In this document: positions 33,953 to 46,084 of the stretch, piece after piece | How positions within the stretch are numbered: position 1 is the first letter of the stretch | Layout of the letters: each line of letters opens with the position of its first letter | Assembly (NCBI RefSeq): GCF_036850765.1 | Contig: NC_089493.1 | Span: 187,335,140-187,399,139 of the forward strand | Length of the DNA: 64,000 nucleotides | Direction: 5' to 3' | Source: Saccopteryx bilineata | Lineage: Eukaryota > Chordata > Mammalia > Chiroptera > Emballonuridae | Position numbers and translations under genes: made by a program | The notes under the pieces: generated by a model | Seen by the model: only the letters and a program-made list of their open reading frames with translations | Database searches by the model: none | Told to the model about the DNA's origin: nothing

Positions 33953-35896
33953 AGGACTCGTTCTTTTCAGTGTTCTGACATCCCTAAAGTATTTTCCATA
34001 AAAGAAATCTAAAATTATATACAAATATTTATCAATAATTTATTGGATACATTTTCTTCATGATTGGGAAGTTATTATCATGGAGAAGCAGATAAAAGAG
34101 GGATTGAGAATCCATTGTTACCATCCCAGGTAAACAGAAGAGTTGTTAAATGTAATTAAATTCTAAATTCTACTGTTTTCCCACTTACAGATTATCAGGA
34201 ACTGTCAGAAAAAAACAGCAACAACACCATACTACTAATTGCTAAAATATATTTTGTGCTTTTCACAACAACATTGAGGAAAGTGTTAAATCCTTTTCAT
34301 TTAGCAGGGAGCTTATTGGGAATCAAAACAAGAGATGATGCAAGTAGATACATTAAAGCATGAGACAGCCAAATTCACAAAGTTCTGTTTGGTGATATTC
34401 CCAATGGCCGGATTTATCAACGATCATTTTTCCCCCTAGTAAACATATCGGAGATGTTGATGTCTGCGTTACAATATGATCAAGTTGGGGCTCTGAGTGC
34501 TGGCTTGCAGACATACGTGGATAGGACTGGGTAGTTTCCACATGTGACAAGGACTTGTGCATTTGTCCAGAACTGTGTTCTGCCTGCTCTTACCAGCGCT
34601 CATCACTTGCCTTGCCCTAGGGGATTTCTGTCAGTAACAGTTACGCCACTGGCAGTTTCAGTATCCCCCACCAACCTGAAGCTACTTTGGGCATGCTCCT
34701 GAGAGGGCATTGCAGAATTCCCACTAATAATCATTTCTCCTTCCATTAGTCGTGACATTTTCTCTCAATATTACCTATTCTCTACGTAACACGCCCATAT
34801 GCACACGCACGCAGTTTAAGAGGGAAAAAAAGGAAAAAGAGTGATTGTGGAAGACAAGGTGGGATGTTGTATAGTGAAAATAAGAATGCAAGTATTTTTT
34901 CTTAATGGGCAATGAAGGCGTGACTTAAAAATAACACAGCTAAGTTAATACTCTACATTTCCTCTGTTTCATTATGAGTTCCTGCTTCTGCCCTCACCTC
35001 ACCTCCCAGGGTCTCAGTAGTTACACTCGAAACATCTAAACCATTCTTCACTCTCACAGATAGTCCTAATATTTCATTATAAGTTAGATTATTTACTGGT
35101 TGTTTGTTTTTGTTTTGTTTTTGTCTTTTCATGTCAAAGAAAGAAATTTGAGTTTCTCAAATAAATTTTAAAATTTCTTTTAGGCTCCACATATTCAAAT
35201 GTGAAGAAAATTACAATTATTCAATCAAGGACTAAAAAGGAGATCAGTGTATTCTCATTTTCTGTTGAGCACCATGAAAATGAACCCCTAGTTGTCTGCT
35301 ATTGTCCAACCTTCAAAACATAAGGTATTATTTCTCAGTAATATGTGGAAAAAGTACCATGTTCTTGTTGTCAGGTGTTTGTTAGGCCAATCTTGTGCCC
35401 CTGTCTGAGCCATTAAGCATTAGATAACCTCTCCCATAGCCCTCCTTTTTCAGGGATTACAAAGAGAAAATAAAAATAGTTAATTAGAAAATAGGATTGT
35501 ATTAATCCTTCTTCAAATCTAAATCCAGTGTTTAAATTATCATTTGTTTAGTTGCTCTGTAAAACAGAACAGTCTATTTTGTGGAAAGACTGATTCCACA
35601 ACAACAACAGAAATAATTAAATGGATTTTAGACCCAAAAATGTGATAATATGATAAATGGTTTTTAAGCCATATTAGCTTAGGGAAAATCATTGCTATTG
35701 CTACTTAACAAGTCTTTTAATGAGACTGTGGTGAATTTACAAGTTATAAAAATCAAGGAACTGTCATAAAAAACAAGTGACAGAGTTAGACAGTTTAGTA
35801 AGTGAAGGGCTATATCTATTATATAACCTGAATATTTCTAAGATGACTATTAACAAAACATACCATCTGCCATAGAGATAGGCTTCAATTAAAAAA
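33953..35896. other. Unassigned AT-rich sequence
   Basis: About 1.9 kb without a recognisable gene or repeat. Short open frames have no motif. Confidence 0.4.
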
Positions 35897-35909
35897 AAAA
35901 TACTGTTTA

Positions 35910-36260
35910 GCCTGACCAGGCACTGGCACAGTGGATAGAGCATCGAACTAGGACCCAGAGGACCCAGGTTCAAAATCCGAGCTCACTGGCTTGAGCGTGT
36001 GCTCACCAGCTTGAGCACAAGGTCGTTGGCTTGACTGTGGGATCATAGACATCACCCCATGGTCACTGGCTTAAGCCCAAAGGTCATTGGATTGAAGCCC
36101 AAGGTCACTGGCTTGAGCAAGGGGTCACTCCCTTTGCTGTAGCCCCTGGTCAAGGCACATATGAGAAAGCAATCGATGAACCACTAAGGAGCCGCAATGA
36201 AGAATTGATGCTTCTCATTTCTCTTCATTCCTGTCTGTCCCTATCTGTCTCTTCTCACTT

Positions 36261-36331
<71 letters not shown>

Positions 36332-36336
36332 CACAC
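35910..36336 (+). mobile_element. ~300-bp tRNA-derived SINE with expanded body and tail
   Basis: Sense copy with head CCTGACCAGGCACTGGCACA. It carries more 'caaggtcactggcttgag' modules than the other copies, then (CT)n at about 36263-36300 and (CA)n to 36325. The target duplication AAAATACTGTTTA is perfect (35897-35909 and 36337-36349). Confidence 0.93.
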
Positions 36337-36349
36337 AAAATACTGTTTA

Positions 36350-37199
36350 TACAATACTGGTGAAATTACATGTACTATCCTGCAAGGACAACTTGTTTTA
36401 GAAACTCTTTTCTGCTTTGGAATTCATTTGCCTTCTGCCTATTCTTAGTTGGAGAAATTGCAAGATAGAGTAGCTGTCTTTCAAGGCACTTATTTAAGAT
36501 GGTGGAAAGCAAATCCAGGATCAAATTGCCTCATGTGATTAGGGTTTGATACCTGAGGTCTCTTCTCTTATTTGGGAGGTAATTGGCAGGGTTGCACAAT
36601 GGAAAATAATTTGCCAGCAAAGCGATGCAGAACTTCAAATTCAAGTGCTACTTACTTGAGAAGCAGATGAAATGATGTGAGTTTTAAAGTAATTTTGCAT
36701 CCCATTTTGGTCAGTGGATATCTTTAACTTGCTTATATTATTTATTTTTTAGCAACTCTTACTTCTTTATGGAAATTGACGTTATTGTATCATTTCTCTC
36801 TTAAAAGAAACAACATAACTTGGCTGGGTTTTGCATTTATTCAACCACTATTTGGTACTTTTAGACCCTTTCTGTTTTACATTCACACAGTGGATCAGTG
36901 GCTGATATAAATATTTGTATAACCCCAAGGTAGAAAGTTATTTTCTTCTTCAGATCTTTATAGACTGGCCCTTGCTAAATTTCTTTCTGTTTCTATATAG
37001 CAGCCTAGATGTGATACTTAAAGGCAGATAATATGTATATCTATCTATATATTTAGTGATGATCCAATGCTGGGCCATACTATCAAGAGAAGAAGAAAAA
37101 GAGGGAAAAAGAAAGGGAGAGAAGAAGGAAAAATGGAAGGAAAAAGAGAGGGAAGAAATGGGGAAGAAGTAGGGAAAAAGGAAGGACTAATTTTTATTT
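36350..37199. other. Unassigned sequence with polypurine tract
   Basis: A GA-rich low-complexity stretch lies at 37083-37187. The rest is unassigned. Confidence 0.5.
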
Positions 37200-37500
37200 G
37201 CTTTTATTTTTAAAATAGTTTTTCCAGTTTTATTGAGCTATATTTGATATATAACATTGTATAGCACCTAAAACAGGGATACAACATAGTTATTTGATGT
37301 TCATATATTGCAAAATAATTACCATAAAAAGTTTAGTTTACATCAGTTACCTCACATAGTTAAATTTTTTTTTCTTGTGATGAGAACTTCGAAGATTTAT
37401 TCCCTTAGCAACTTAAATACACAGAACAGTATAGTACTGTGGTCATCATTTTTATTAATTGTTATTATCTCAAATGTTGATGAAACTCCAACATTGAATA
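37200..37500 (-). mobile_element. Old L1 3' end, antisense
   Basis: 'ttttattgagctatatttga', 'atatataacattgtatagca', and 'acagaacagtatagtactgt' match antisense old L1 3' UTR text. The younger L1 at 37513 inserted at its edge. Confidence 0.55.
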
Positions 37501-37512
37501 TACAAGGAGCAA

Positions 37513-37963
37513 TTTTTTTATTATAATTTTATTTTATTAATGGGGTGACATCAATAAATCAGGATACATATATTCAAAGATCAACAAGTCCAGGTTATCT
37601 TGTCTTTCAGTTATGTTGCATACCCATCACCCAAAGTCAGATTGTCCTCTGTCACCTTCTATCTAGTTTTCTTTGTGCCCCTCCCCCTCCCCCTTTCCCT
37701 CTCCCTTTCCCCCCTCCCCCCGTAACCACCACACTCTTATCAATGTCTCTTAGTTTCACTTTTATGTCCCACCTACGTATGGAATAATGCAGTTCCTGTT
37801 TTTTTCTGATTTACTTATTTCACTTTGTATAATGTTATCAAGATCCCACCATTTTGCTGTAAATGATCCGATGTCATCATTTCTTATGGCTGAGTAGTAT
37901 TCCATAGTGTATATGTGCCACATCTTCTTTATCCAGTCATCTATTGACGGGCTTTTTGGTTGT
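37513..37963 (-). mobile_element. 5'-truncated L1, antisense, with 12-bp TSD
   Basis: A T-rich tail at left, 3' UTR with C-rich tract (37678-37722), then the antisense ORF2 end (DWIKK, YTMEYYSAIRNDD equivalents near 37850-37940). The 12-bp duplication TACAAGGAGCAA is perfect (37501-37512 and 37964-37975). It is the same L1 type as at 13323. Confidence 0.92.
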
Positions 37964-37975
37964 TACAAGGAGCAA

Positions 37976-38397
37976 GTTTTAAGGGTAGTCTTATTATTCA
38001 CCAGAGTAGAAATGTAACTAAAATCCAGTTTTAAGCCAGACACTACCGATTTCAGCAACTCTGTTTGCGGCGTACAAGGACGAATCTGAGCATTCCCTCT
38101 AGTCTTCATTCTTCTTATCCCCTCGCCCCTTTCACGTCCTTTATCACTTCATTTTCAGCACAACCCCATGAGAAAAATAGCTTCTGTCACAAGATATGGG
38201 AGGAATATGATGTCATGCTCTGGATAATTCTGTTAAGCCTACTTAGCACCTAAATCCACTCAAGTCAAAACTGGCACTGGAGTTATCACTCACTAGACCG
38301 GCTTTGAGCACAAAGCAATTCAAGACACATTGTCACAAATTACTGGTACCTGTCCTCAGACAGTAGGGTGCGGTGACCGAAAAAGATACTTCTTCAA
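37976..38397. other. Unassigned sequence
   Basis: Nothing recognised. Confidence 0.4.
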
Positions 38398-38407
38398 CTA
38401 CTAGTTT

Positions 38408-38497
38408 CCTCCCATCCAAGTACTAACCAGGCTCGACCCTGCTTAGCTTCAGAGATCAGATGAGATCGGGCACTTTCAGGGTGGTATGGCCTTAGAC
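38408..38497 (-). pseudogene. 5S rRNA retropseudogene, 3'-truncated, no poly(A)
   Basis: The minus strand starts GTCTAAGGCCATACCACCCT, the 5S rRNA 5' end, and continues through CTAAGCAGGGTCGAGCCTGG to GTACTTGGATGGGAGG, about 90 of ~120 nt. The last ~30 nt are missing. Substitutions are mostly at CpG sites. A perfect 10-bp duplication CTACTAGTTT flanks it (38398-38407 and 38498-38507), showing insertion as a unit. There is no A-tail beyond what belongs to the duplication. It is not a functional 5S gene. Confidence 0.92.
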
Positions 38498-38528
38498 CTA
38501 CTAGTTTTCTATATTGTTATTTTATTTT

Positions 38529-38895
38529 ATTTTATTTTGTATTTTTCTGAAGCTGGAAACAGGGAGAAACAGTCAGACTCCCACATGCGCCCGACCGGGA
38601 TCCACCCGGCACGCCCACCAGGGGGCGATGCTCTGCCCCTCCGGGGGGTCGCTCTGCTGCGACCAGAGCCACTCTAGCGCCTGGGGCAGAGGCCAAGGAG
38701 CCATCCCCAGCGCCCGGGCCATCTTTGCTCCAATGGAGCCTTGGCTGCGGAAGGGAAAGAAAGAGAGACAGAGAGGAAGGAGGGGGGGGTGGAGAAGCAA
38801 ATGGGCGCTTCTCCTATGTGCCCTGGCCGGGAATCGAACCCGGGTCCCCCGCACGCCAGGCCGACGCTCTACCGCTGAGCCAACAGGCCAGGGCC
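38529..38895 (-). mobile_element. ~400-bp tRNA-headed SINE
   Basis: An antisense full-length copy with an intact head. A long (about 20-bp) target copy 'ctatattgttattttatttt' begins at 38509 and again at 38897. It abuts the right-hand flank of the 5S pseudogene. Confidence 0.95.
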
Positions 38896-38916
38896 TCTAT
38901 ATTGTTATTTTATTTT

Positions 38917-39214
38917 AACACCTCTTTGCAGACAATTAGCTTCCCCCCTTTTTTCCCCTCAGGCTATTTTAAATTAGTCCATTTCAGACTGATGAGTGAG
39001 CCAACTGACAGCCCACAAAGAGAGTGCCCGCTGAATGCTAAAATGGTGCTCAATGCTAAAAAAAAAACAGTGCAACGTATTTTGTTCTTAGAAGCAAGCA
39101 ATGAAACATTCACTTTTACAGACCTTGAAACCAATGTATTGGAACAAATGTGAGGTATATAATGTACCTTACGTATCTAAAGGCTCCATAGGTACTAGAG
39201 AGTATTCTGGGTTA
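38917..39214. other. Unassigned sequence
   Basis: Nothing recognised. Confidence 0.4.
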
Positions 39215-39499
39215 TTTTTTAAATTGAGATATAATTGACATTTATCATTATAGTAGTTTCAGGTGTACAACTTAATGATTCAATATTTGTGTACTGCAAA
39301 ATGATCACACAAAAACAAGTCTAGTTATTATGTATAGTATGGGCATTTTAACAATATTAATTCTTCTAATCCATGAGCATGGAATAGCTTTCCATTTCTC
39401 TGTATCTTTATAAATTTCTTCCATTAGTATCTTACAGTTTACAGTATACAGGTCTTTCATCATCTTGGTTTAATTTATTCCCAAGTATTTTATTCTTTA

Positions 39500-39871
39500 T
39501 TTATTTATTTTTTTTTCTTTTCTGAAGCTGGAAACAGGGAGAGACAGTCAGACAGACTCCCGCATGCGCCTGACTGGGATCCACCCGGCTCACCCACCAG
39601 GGGGCGATGCTCTGCCCCTCCGGGGCGTCGCTCTGCCTCGACCAGAGCCACTCTAGCGCCTGGGGCAGAGGCCAAGGAGCCATCCCCAGCGCCCGGGTCA
39701 TCTTTGCTCCAAGGGAGCCTTGGCTGCAGGAGGGGAAGAGAGAGACAGAGAGAAAGGAGGGGGGGGTGGAGAAGCAAATGGGCGCTTCTCCTATGTGCCC
39801 TGGCCGGGAATCGAACCGGGGTCCCCCGCACGCCAGGCCGACGCTCTACCGCTGAGCCAACTGGCCAGGGC
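39500..39871 (-). mobile_element. ~400-bp tRNA-headed SINE, nested in L1
   Basis: An antisense copy with intact head (box A/B). The target duplication CCAAGTATTTTATTCTTT lies at 39481-39498 and about 39873-39890 and consists of L1 ORF2 sequence. Confidence 0.95.
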
Positions 39872-40114
39872 CCCAAGTATTTTATTCTTTTCGATACAAT
39901 TGTAAATGTGGTTTTTTAAAATTTATTCTCTCTGATAGTTTGATGTTAGTGTATAAACACGCAAAAAATTTCTGAGTTTGCATCCTGCAACTTTAGTGTT
40001 TTTGTTTATTACTTCTTATAGTTTTTTGGTGAAATCTTTAGGATGTTCTATATATAAAACCATGTTTCTGCAAAAAAACAGTTTTACCTCTTCCTTTCCA
40101 ATTTGGATGCCCGT

Positions 40115-40270
40115 CATTTCTTTCTCTTTTTCTCTTCCTTTTCTTTGTCTCTTCCTCCCGTTCCTTTCCTCCCATTCCTTTTCTTCCCCTCTCCTCTTTT
40201 CCCCTTCCTTCCCTTCTCCACCTCTTCCCTTCCTTCCCCTCCCTTCCCTTTTCTTTCTTTCTTTTTCTTC
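40115..40270. repeat. CT-rich low-complexity tract
   Basis: Irregular TTCC/CTTTT/CCCTT repeats of about 150 bp inside antisense L1. Confidence 0.85.
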
Positions 40271-40560
40271 TTTGCCTAAGGATACTAGGACCTCCAATTC
40301 TTTCAATTCTTTGTTGACTACAAATGGCAAAAGTGGGCATTCTTATCTTGTTCCTAATCTTGGAAGAAAAGCTTTCAGCTTTTAACTGTTGAGCATGTTA
40401 GCTATGGGCTTGTCTTTTATGATCTTCATTGCGTTGGAGTATGGTCCCTCTATACCCACCATGTTAAGAGTTTTTATCCCAAACAGAAGTTGAATTTTGT
40501 CAAAAGCTTTATCTGTATAAGAGGATAGGTAATTTCTCATTTTAAAAAAAATGTGTACAA

Positions 40561-41166
40561 TCATTTTTGGTAGGTCTTGTTGCTTTGTGCTTTTGCTTTC
40601 TCTATTGTAGATTCCAACTCAGAAATACTCACAGTAAAAAAAAAGTAATTCATTTGAAAATGGAATACAAAGGGAAACAAAGTATGTTAGTAAAGTATTT
40701 GTTTACAGGCCTCACTAGATACTTTTTTTCACTCCTGAGAGATGACTTCTCTTCCTTGACTTCTGGTTCTTTTATTCAAAACCAGTACAGGCATGCTACT
40801 TGTAATCGCTGTTTTTAGAATAGTGGCATCTCATGTCTCAGTGTAGTCGGCAAGGATGTTCACATATTCAGATAGTCCAGATAACTAAAGCCACTCTCTT
40901 TAGCAGCAAAGCGCAACATTTTGATGGAAATCCTTCTCAAATTTGTGAAACATTACATTATTATTATTATTATTATTATTATTTTAAACAGTGAGTACTA
41001 GGATAAGTATCACTTTTCTCAATAACTCAAAGACCAGTGTGAACAGCCATCATTATATTCTCCCACATTACAGAAATGCCTTCATCGGCTTTTAAGGCCC
41101 TTTTTCCTTTTCCTAAGTCACCGACTGTGGCAGTGGCTCCATTTCTGTTTCCTGTCATTGGCTATC
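40561..41166. other. Unassigned sequence with (ATT)n
   Basis: (ATT)n of about ten units lies at 40955-40984. The remainder is unassigned. Confidence 0.5.
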
Positions 41167-41174
41167 TTCTAATC

Positions 41175-41656
41175 TTGCGATTTTCAATGTTTTTCATCTC
41201 ATGTCACACATAAATTAATGTTAAAACATTGCGGCACACCCTAAATCTATTTTTTTTTTTTTTTGGCTAATCTAACAAAAAGAAATAGGTATAATTTTGA
41301 TTGATATATATAAAAAAATAAGAATAGTTATTGCCTATCCTTTTTGCTCTAAAATTACTTTTAAAAAAATCAGGTGCCTATATTTGTATGTAAGGATTTC
41401 TGGTCCCAAGAATGAACTGAATAGATGCAACCTTATTATCTATCAGACATGACCAATAAGATGCAACTCTATTATATGATCTATAATTTATGGTTCAAGA
41501 CAGGGCATTCACATCTCATGGCTACTGTTGTGTTGGTGGTTGCCATTTTTTTATTTGGCAATATAAGGGTTCCTAACTAAATAGTCAGACAGTACAGGAT
41601 TTAAAAAATGTTTGTTGCACACCTGTTTTCTGCGGCATGCCAGTTGAAAATTGCTG
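41175..41656. mobile_element. Short non-autonomous hAT element
   Basis: Ends TTGCGATTTTCAATG (left) and TTGAAAATTGCTG (right) are inverted. Flanking 8-bp copies TTCTAATC and TTCTAATT (41167-41174, 41657-41664) differ at one position. Internal 'gcggcacaccctaaatctat' and 'gcggcatgccagttgaaaat' are typical of a bat non-autonomous hAT pattern that I recall. No coding capacity. Confidence 0.8.
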
Positions 41657-41696
41657 TTCTAATTTGCTACAGCAATTTGAATACAATAGCCTAAAC

Positions 41697-42082
41697 CAGG
41701 GGTCTCAAACTCAACTCACCATGTGGGCCGCAGAGCAAGATCACAGCCCTTCGGCGGGCCGCACTAGGTCTACAAAAGGCAACTGTTACACAACACTTTT
41801 CTCACTGCAGTTGAAAACAAAAAAAAAATCAGTACAACAAGCACAATCGTACATGCAGTTTACTCAGTGTCATAAAACGACCAGACTGTAGTTCGCATCA
41901 CAACTGCTGTTAACTAAGCTAATATCTAGCTAGGATGCTAGAGAAATGAAAAATATAAGTAGACCCCTAGGCTTACTTAATTTTATCCAAAATATTTTGA
42001 ACTTCGTGGATTAGTCTGCGGGCCGCACAAAATTGTTCGGCGGGCCACATGCAGCCCGTGGGCTGCGAGTTTGAGACCCCTG
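41697..42082. mobile_element. Short non-autonomous hAT element with perfect 8-bp TSD
   Basis: Starts CAGGGGTCTCAAACTC and ends GAGTTTGAGACCCCTG, a perfect 16-bp inverted terminal repeat. The 8-bp target duplication GCCTAAAC is perfect (41689-41696 and 42083-42090). Subterminal GGGCCGCA and CGGCGGGCC motifs occur at both ends. No transposase. Confidence 0.95.
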
Positions 42083-42090
42083 GCCTAAAC

Positions 42091-44827
42091 TATGCCTGTT
42101 CTTTTCTACTTTGGGCTAACACTCATGGGCTTTGTCATAGATATTTGTTACTCACCAAAAGTTGCTGCCTGTTTCAGTTCTGTGACCATGTCCTGGAAGG
42201 GATTCTTTAGTACTAGTCAAATATCTGTTCAAGTGTGCAATTTGGGGATGTTTACTCTGAAAATAAAGAAAAAGAAAAAAATAGAGAGCCTACTCCAAAC
42301 CACACTTCAGAGGCCCTGAAAATGTCTGGCAGAAGCACTATCCTAATCTGAAATCCCAACTAAACAAGAAGTCAGTTTTGCTTCCACAGGGCGGGTCCAC
42401 AGTTTATCACCTTGCTAAATTAAGCCCACACATTTAAATATCATTCTATTGTTCTTATACAATTATCAAAGAAGTTAACAATATGATACGACACAGATGT
42501 TTATTTATAATACGAATCTTTTTCACTGACTGATCTCAAAGCAAAATGAATTTCTGATTTATGTATGTATTCACCTGTCTTGAGTGTCCAAAGTTCTAAA
42601 GAACATCAACAAACTATTTTTATTAAAGCCACTTCATGCTGAACAATATTATTACATTACATAGATACACAAAATCTATACTTTGGAGCAGATGTACACA
42701 ATTTCTTCTTTCACGGAAGGGCCACATAGTAAATAGTATTGTTTTTGTGGGACATAGACTCTCTGTTGTAACTACTCTACTCTGTCCTTGTAGTCGTAGA
42801 AAATAAACATATTGTCTACAACTTTATTTACAGACCCAGAAATTTGAATTTTGCATAATTTTTGTGTCCTAAAATATTTTTCTTTCTTTATATTTTCTTC
42901 AACCTCTGAATATGCTAAACATTCTTTAGCCCGCCCCTCCCCCCCCCCCCCAACCACATAAAAATAGTCTAGAGCCTGGTGTGATCCACAGGCCTGTTTG
43001 TCCACACCTGCTGCCCAGGCTTTGCACGACAATAGAAAAGGCATATCAAGGCTTTGCGAGGTCTACACGTGATGCCATGCTTCCAGTAAAAGCCTGAACA
43101 TTTTGGTAATTGAGTATTTCTAAATATATTGATACTGTCAAAAAGGAAGTTCTTAGAATATTTTACAAGAGTATTCTGCTTAATTGTTTTTGTTTTGAAT
43201 ACAACTCACACCAGAACTTCTCAGATTTTCATGAGCACAGGAAAGATCCCTAGACATCTTGTTAAGAGGTAAAAAGACAAGTCCGATGCAGGACCTGAGA
43301 CCCTGAATTTCTAACAGGCTCCCAGGCGATGCCGATACCTCTGGTCCTCTGACCACTCTAGGAGTAGCTAAGGCACAGACAACACTTAAGAAAGCCTGAT
43401 TTGACCTCATGAGTGATTATGAGTCTGTGTGGAGGACTTTAACTGAATTAAATTGACTAGTTTTAAATGAAACGCACAGCCCTTAAAAAATAAAAACCAA
43501 AAGGCATAAAAACAATTAATAACATATTAAAACTATGTAAGTGGCTTTACCAAATTAAGAATTATACTAAAAGCCCTGAATACTTAACTTGCTAAGCACC
43601 AAGTGTCCTAGCTATTTACAAAAAAATATAGCTTTTAATGCAGACCACATTTATTCTAACTCTTCAAATAGCTTTCACCTTTTTTTGGTAGATTATCGAA
43701 CACCTACCAAAGCAATGAACAATTCAGTAAACACTATAAGATTGGAGGATTATTAAAAATTGATATGTGCTCTGTAGGCTTACATGTTGCATTTGCTGAG
43801 CGCACACATAAATATGCAAGTATGTGTGATGTTTAAAATGCATTTGGTCTGAGGATTTCTAATGTCAAATTTCAATCCCATGCAAATGAAAGGGGCTGAA
43901 TACATAAACCTGTCAAAATCATGATTTTAATGGAAATGTCAAGATATTCTGAAAGCCAGTATAATCATCTCTTTCATGCAGCGCTAGGAAGGAGCCCGGG
44001 GTCCTGGGAGGACTAACCTGTCACCCTGCACCTGTTTCATCCTTTTGCCGTACGCGGCTCCATTATCTAAATGACCAAGCACTCCTTCAACTGCAGGGCT
44101 GAATGATGTCATGACATGACTTATCATCATATTTATACCTCATAAAATTAGAAAGGTTATTAAACATAATTTGACCTTTTGGCATACTCTAATAGGATCC
44201 TAATTTTTTGCTGTTTTCTTTCTTGTCCTTCTTTTCCTCCTTCATTCACTCCCGTCTCTCATCTTGGTTTTCTGGCACACTCTTATGTTTTTTTTTCCCT
44301 TCCTTTCAAATAAGCTGTTGCCCACTTACACTGGCATCGTGTTACGTGATCAAATCTAACATTTTATAAAAATGCCCTGTTTAGTGCAGCGCATTTTGAA
44401 TTATTCTTCAAAGCTGTCACTCAGGGGAGAGAGTTACTTTTATTCACACATAAATTCAATGCCAAGTACATTTGCCCTTGAGAATTTGCTAAAGCCCTGG
44501 GTAACGTGGGCTCTGAGGGATCTCTCTGTTTCGTGGTTACTATTGTCTTTAACTACCTGGTACTGCAGTACTGGAGGCTGTTAAGTACATTTATCTTTGT
44601 TGGTTGGCTCTGATGAAAACGTATTAAAAGAACAGAAGCTTTGTGATGGGTGAAGGGTCACATGTTTGGTGTGTTGGACAGTTGAGAAGACAAAAGTATT
44701 TGTCAGAACCTTTATGAACTCCTATACTCTATAACAACTTTCTCTGTGACATTTTAATATAAGTTTAAATACATTAAACAGAAACAATTACGTTCTGTAA
44801 GTGCTTAAAAAGAAAGGCAATGGCTTC

Positions 44828-44869
<42 letters not shown>

Positions 44870-45159
44870 TAATTTTTTTCTTCCTTCCTTAGGAGTTCAA
44901 TATTAATATATCTTGTCCTGAAGGTATTTGATTCTATAGTATACATAAAAAAATTTTCTGTACCAAAGCCTTCTCGACACAGAATCTGAAGTTTCAGTCT
45001 CCTCTACTGTGGCTGTTTGTTTTAAATATTCGGTGGGGTTTGTCGTTCAAGTCCCTGATGGCAAAGGCTTCTGACTAGATAAGTAATTGGATACAATTAC
45101 TTATCCATTCAAGAAAGTAGTCCCTTACACTCCACTCACAGCATTCTGTTCTCAGTTTT
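42091..45159. other. Unassigned region with microsatellites
   Basis: A C-run lies at about 42939-42952 and (GT)n at 44836-44865. The stretch at 43730-44140 contains an octamer-like ATGCAAAT (43881) and a palindromic ATGATGTCATGACATGAC (near 44103); it shows no repeat decay and may be a conserved non-coding element. No gene is recognised. Confidence 0.35.
44836..44865. repeat. (GT)n microsatellite
   Basis: About 14 to 15 GT units. Confidence 0.95.
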
Positions 45160-45277
45160 ATTTATTATGTCATTTATTTGCCCTCATTAGCTATTTATTG
45201 ACCACCTTCTACAAGATGGAAAAACACAGGCCCCACTTTTAAGGAGTTTGTACTCTAGGAGGTGATACAGTCAAGAG
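45160..45277 (+). mobile_element. L2-like 3' fragment
   Basis: 'agctatttattgaccacctt' and 'aaggagtttgtactctagga' follow the L2 3' end. The hAT element at 45278 inserted into it. Confidence 0.5.
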
Positions 45278-45591
45278 CAGGGGTCCCCAAACTGCGGCCC
45301 CCTGAGGCCATTTATCCGGCCCTCGCAGCACTTCCGGAAGGGGCACCTCTTTCATTGGTGGTCAGTGAGAGGAGCATAGTTCCCATTGAAATACTGGTCA
45401 GTTTGTTGATTTAAATTTACTTGTTCTTTATTTTAAATATTGTATTTGTTCCCGTTTTGTTTTTTACTTTAAAATAAGATATGTGCAGTGTGCATAGGGA
45501 TTTGTTCATAATTTTTTTTTTATAGTCCGGCCCTCCAACGGTCTGAGGGACAGTGAACTGGCCCCCTGTGTAAAAAGTTTGGGGACCCCTG
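45278..45591 (+). mobile_element. Short non-autonomous hAT element with perfect 8-bp TSD
   Basis: Starts CAGGGGTCCCCAAACTGC and ends TTTGGGGACCCCTG. The 8-bp duplication GTCAAGAG is perfect (45270-45277 and 45592-45599). A second copy of the family lies in opposite orientation at 61741. This copy lacks internal sequence of about 30 bp found in the other, just after 'gtgagaggagca'. Confidence 0.95.
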
Positions 45592-45599
45592 GTCAAGAG

Positions 45600-46084
45600 A
45601 ATGGGTAAAAGCACTATGATATGATCTGCTGGCTTTAGACTCTGTGAATCAGTCAACATATTTTTAATTATTGAAAACTAGAGACGATCATCAAGCCTTC
45701 ATTAGACACAGATGTAGATGTGTATACACACACACACACATACACACACACACATTCACATTAAGTTATCGGCCCTAAAGAGATTGGAAACTGGTAGGAG
45801 AAAAAATAATACTATAAAGAGAAAATCTTGTTAAAAGATAGTCTATGATAACTGCCATATATTCTTATTAGAGGCCAGAAAAGCCATCGGAAATTAATCC
45901 TTCTCCAGTAAGAATTCTTTTCATCCTTTTTGTTCAATATTGGTAACAATGTTTTATTCTTTGTTCTATATTAGCTTCATCCCAGAATGAATAATTTATC
46001 TCCCTATGCATTTTCTTTCAAAAACTGGCCACAGCAATCACTCTATCTCTTTGGTCTTTTTTAACATCCTTTCTTTAACCTGCC
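45600..46084. other. Unassigned sequence with (CA)n
   Basis: A (CA)n stretch with one interruption lies at 45726-45755. The rest is unassigned. Confidence 0.5.

Larger units (their letters stand above)
39215..40560 (-). mobile_element. L1 3' UTR and ORF2 fragments, antisense, interrupted
   Basis: 'attgagatataattgacatt' near 39221 is L1 3' UTR text. From about 39340 on the text is ORF2 ('ttccatttctctgtatcttt', 'gtggtttttt', 'agtgggcattcttatcttgt', 'gagcatgttagctatgggct'). A SINE lies at about 39500-39871, and a CT-rich expansion (40115-40270) gives spurious Lys/Glu/Arg-rich frames on the other strand. Confidence 0.75.

Noticed and set aside
38408..38497. Functional 5S rRNA gene
   Set aside because: The 3' quarter is missing, several internal changes are present, and target duplications show retroposition.
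40016..40340. Lys/Glu/Arg-rich 100-codon frames as a charged coiled-coil protein
   Set aside because: They come from a CT-rich low-complexity tract inside antisense L1.
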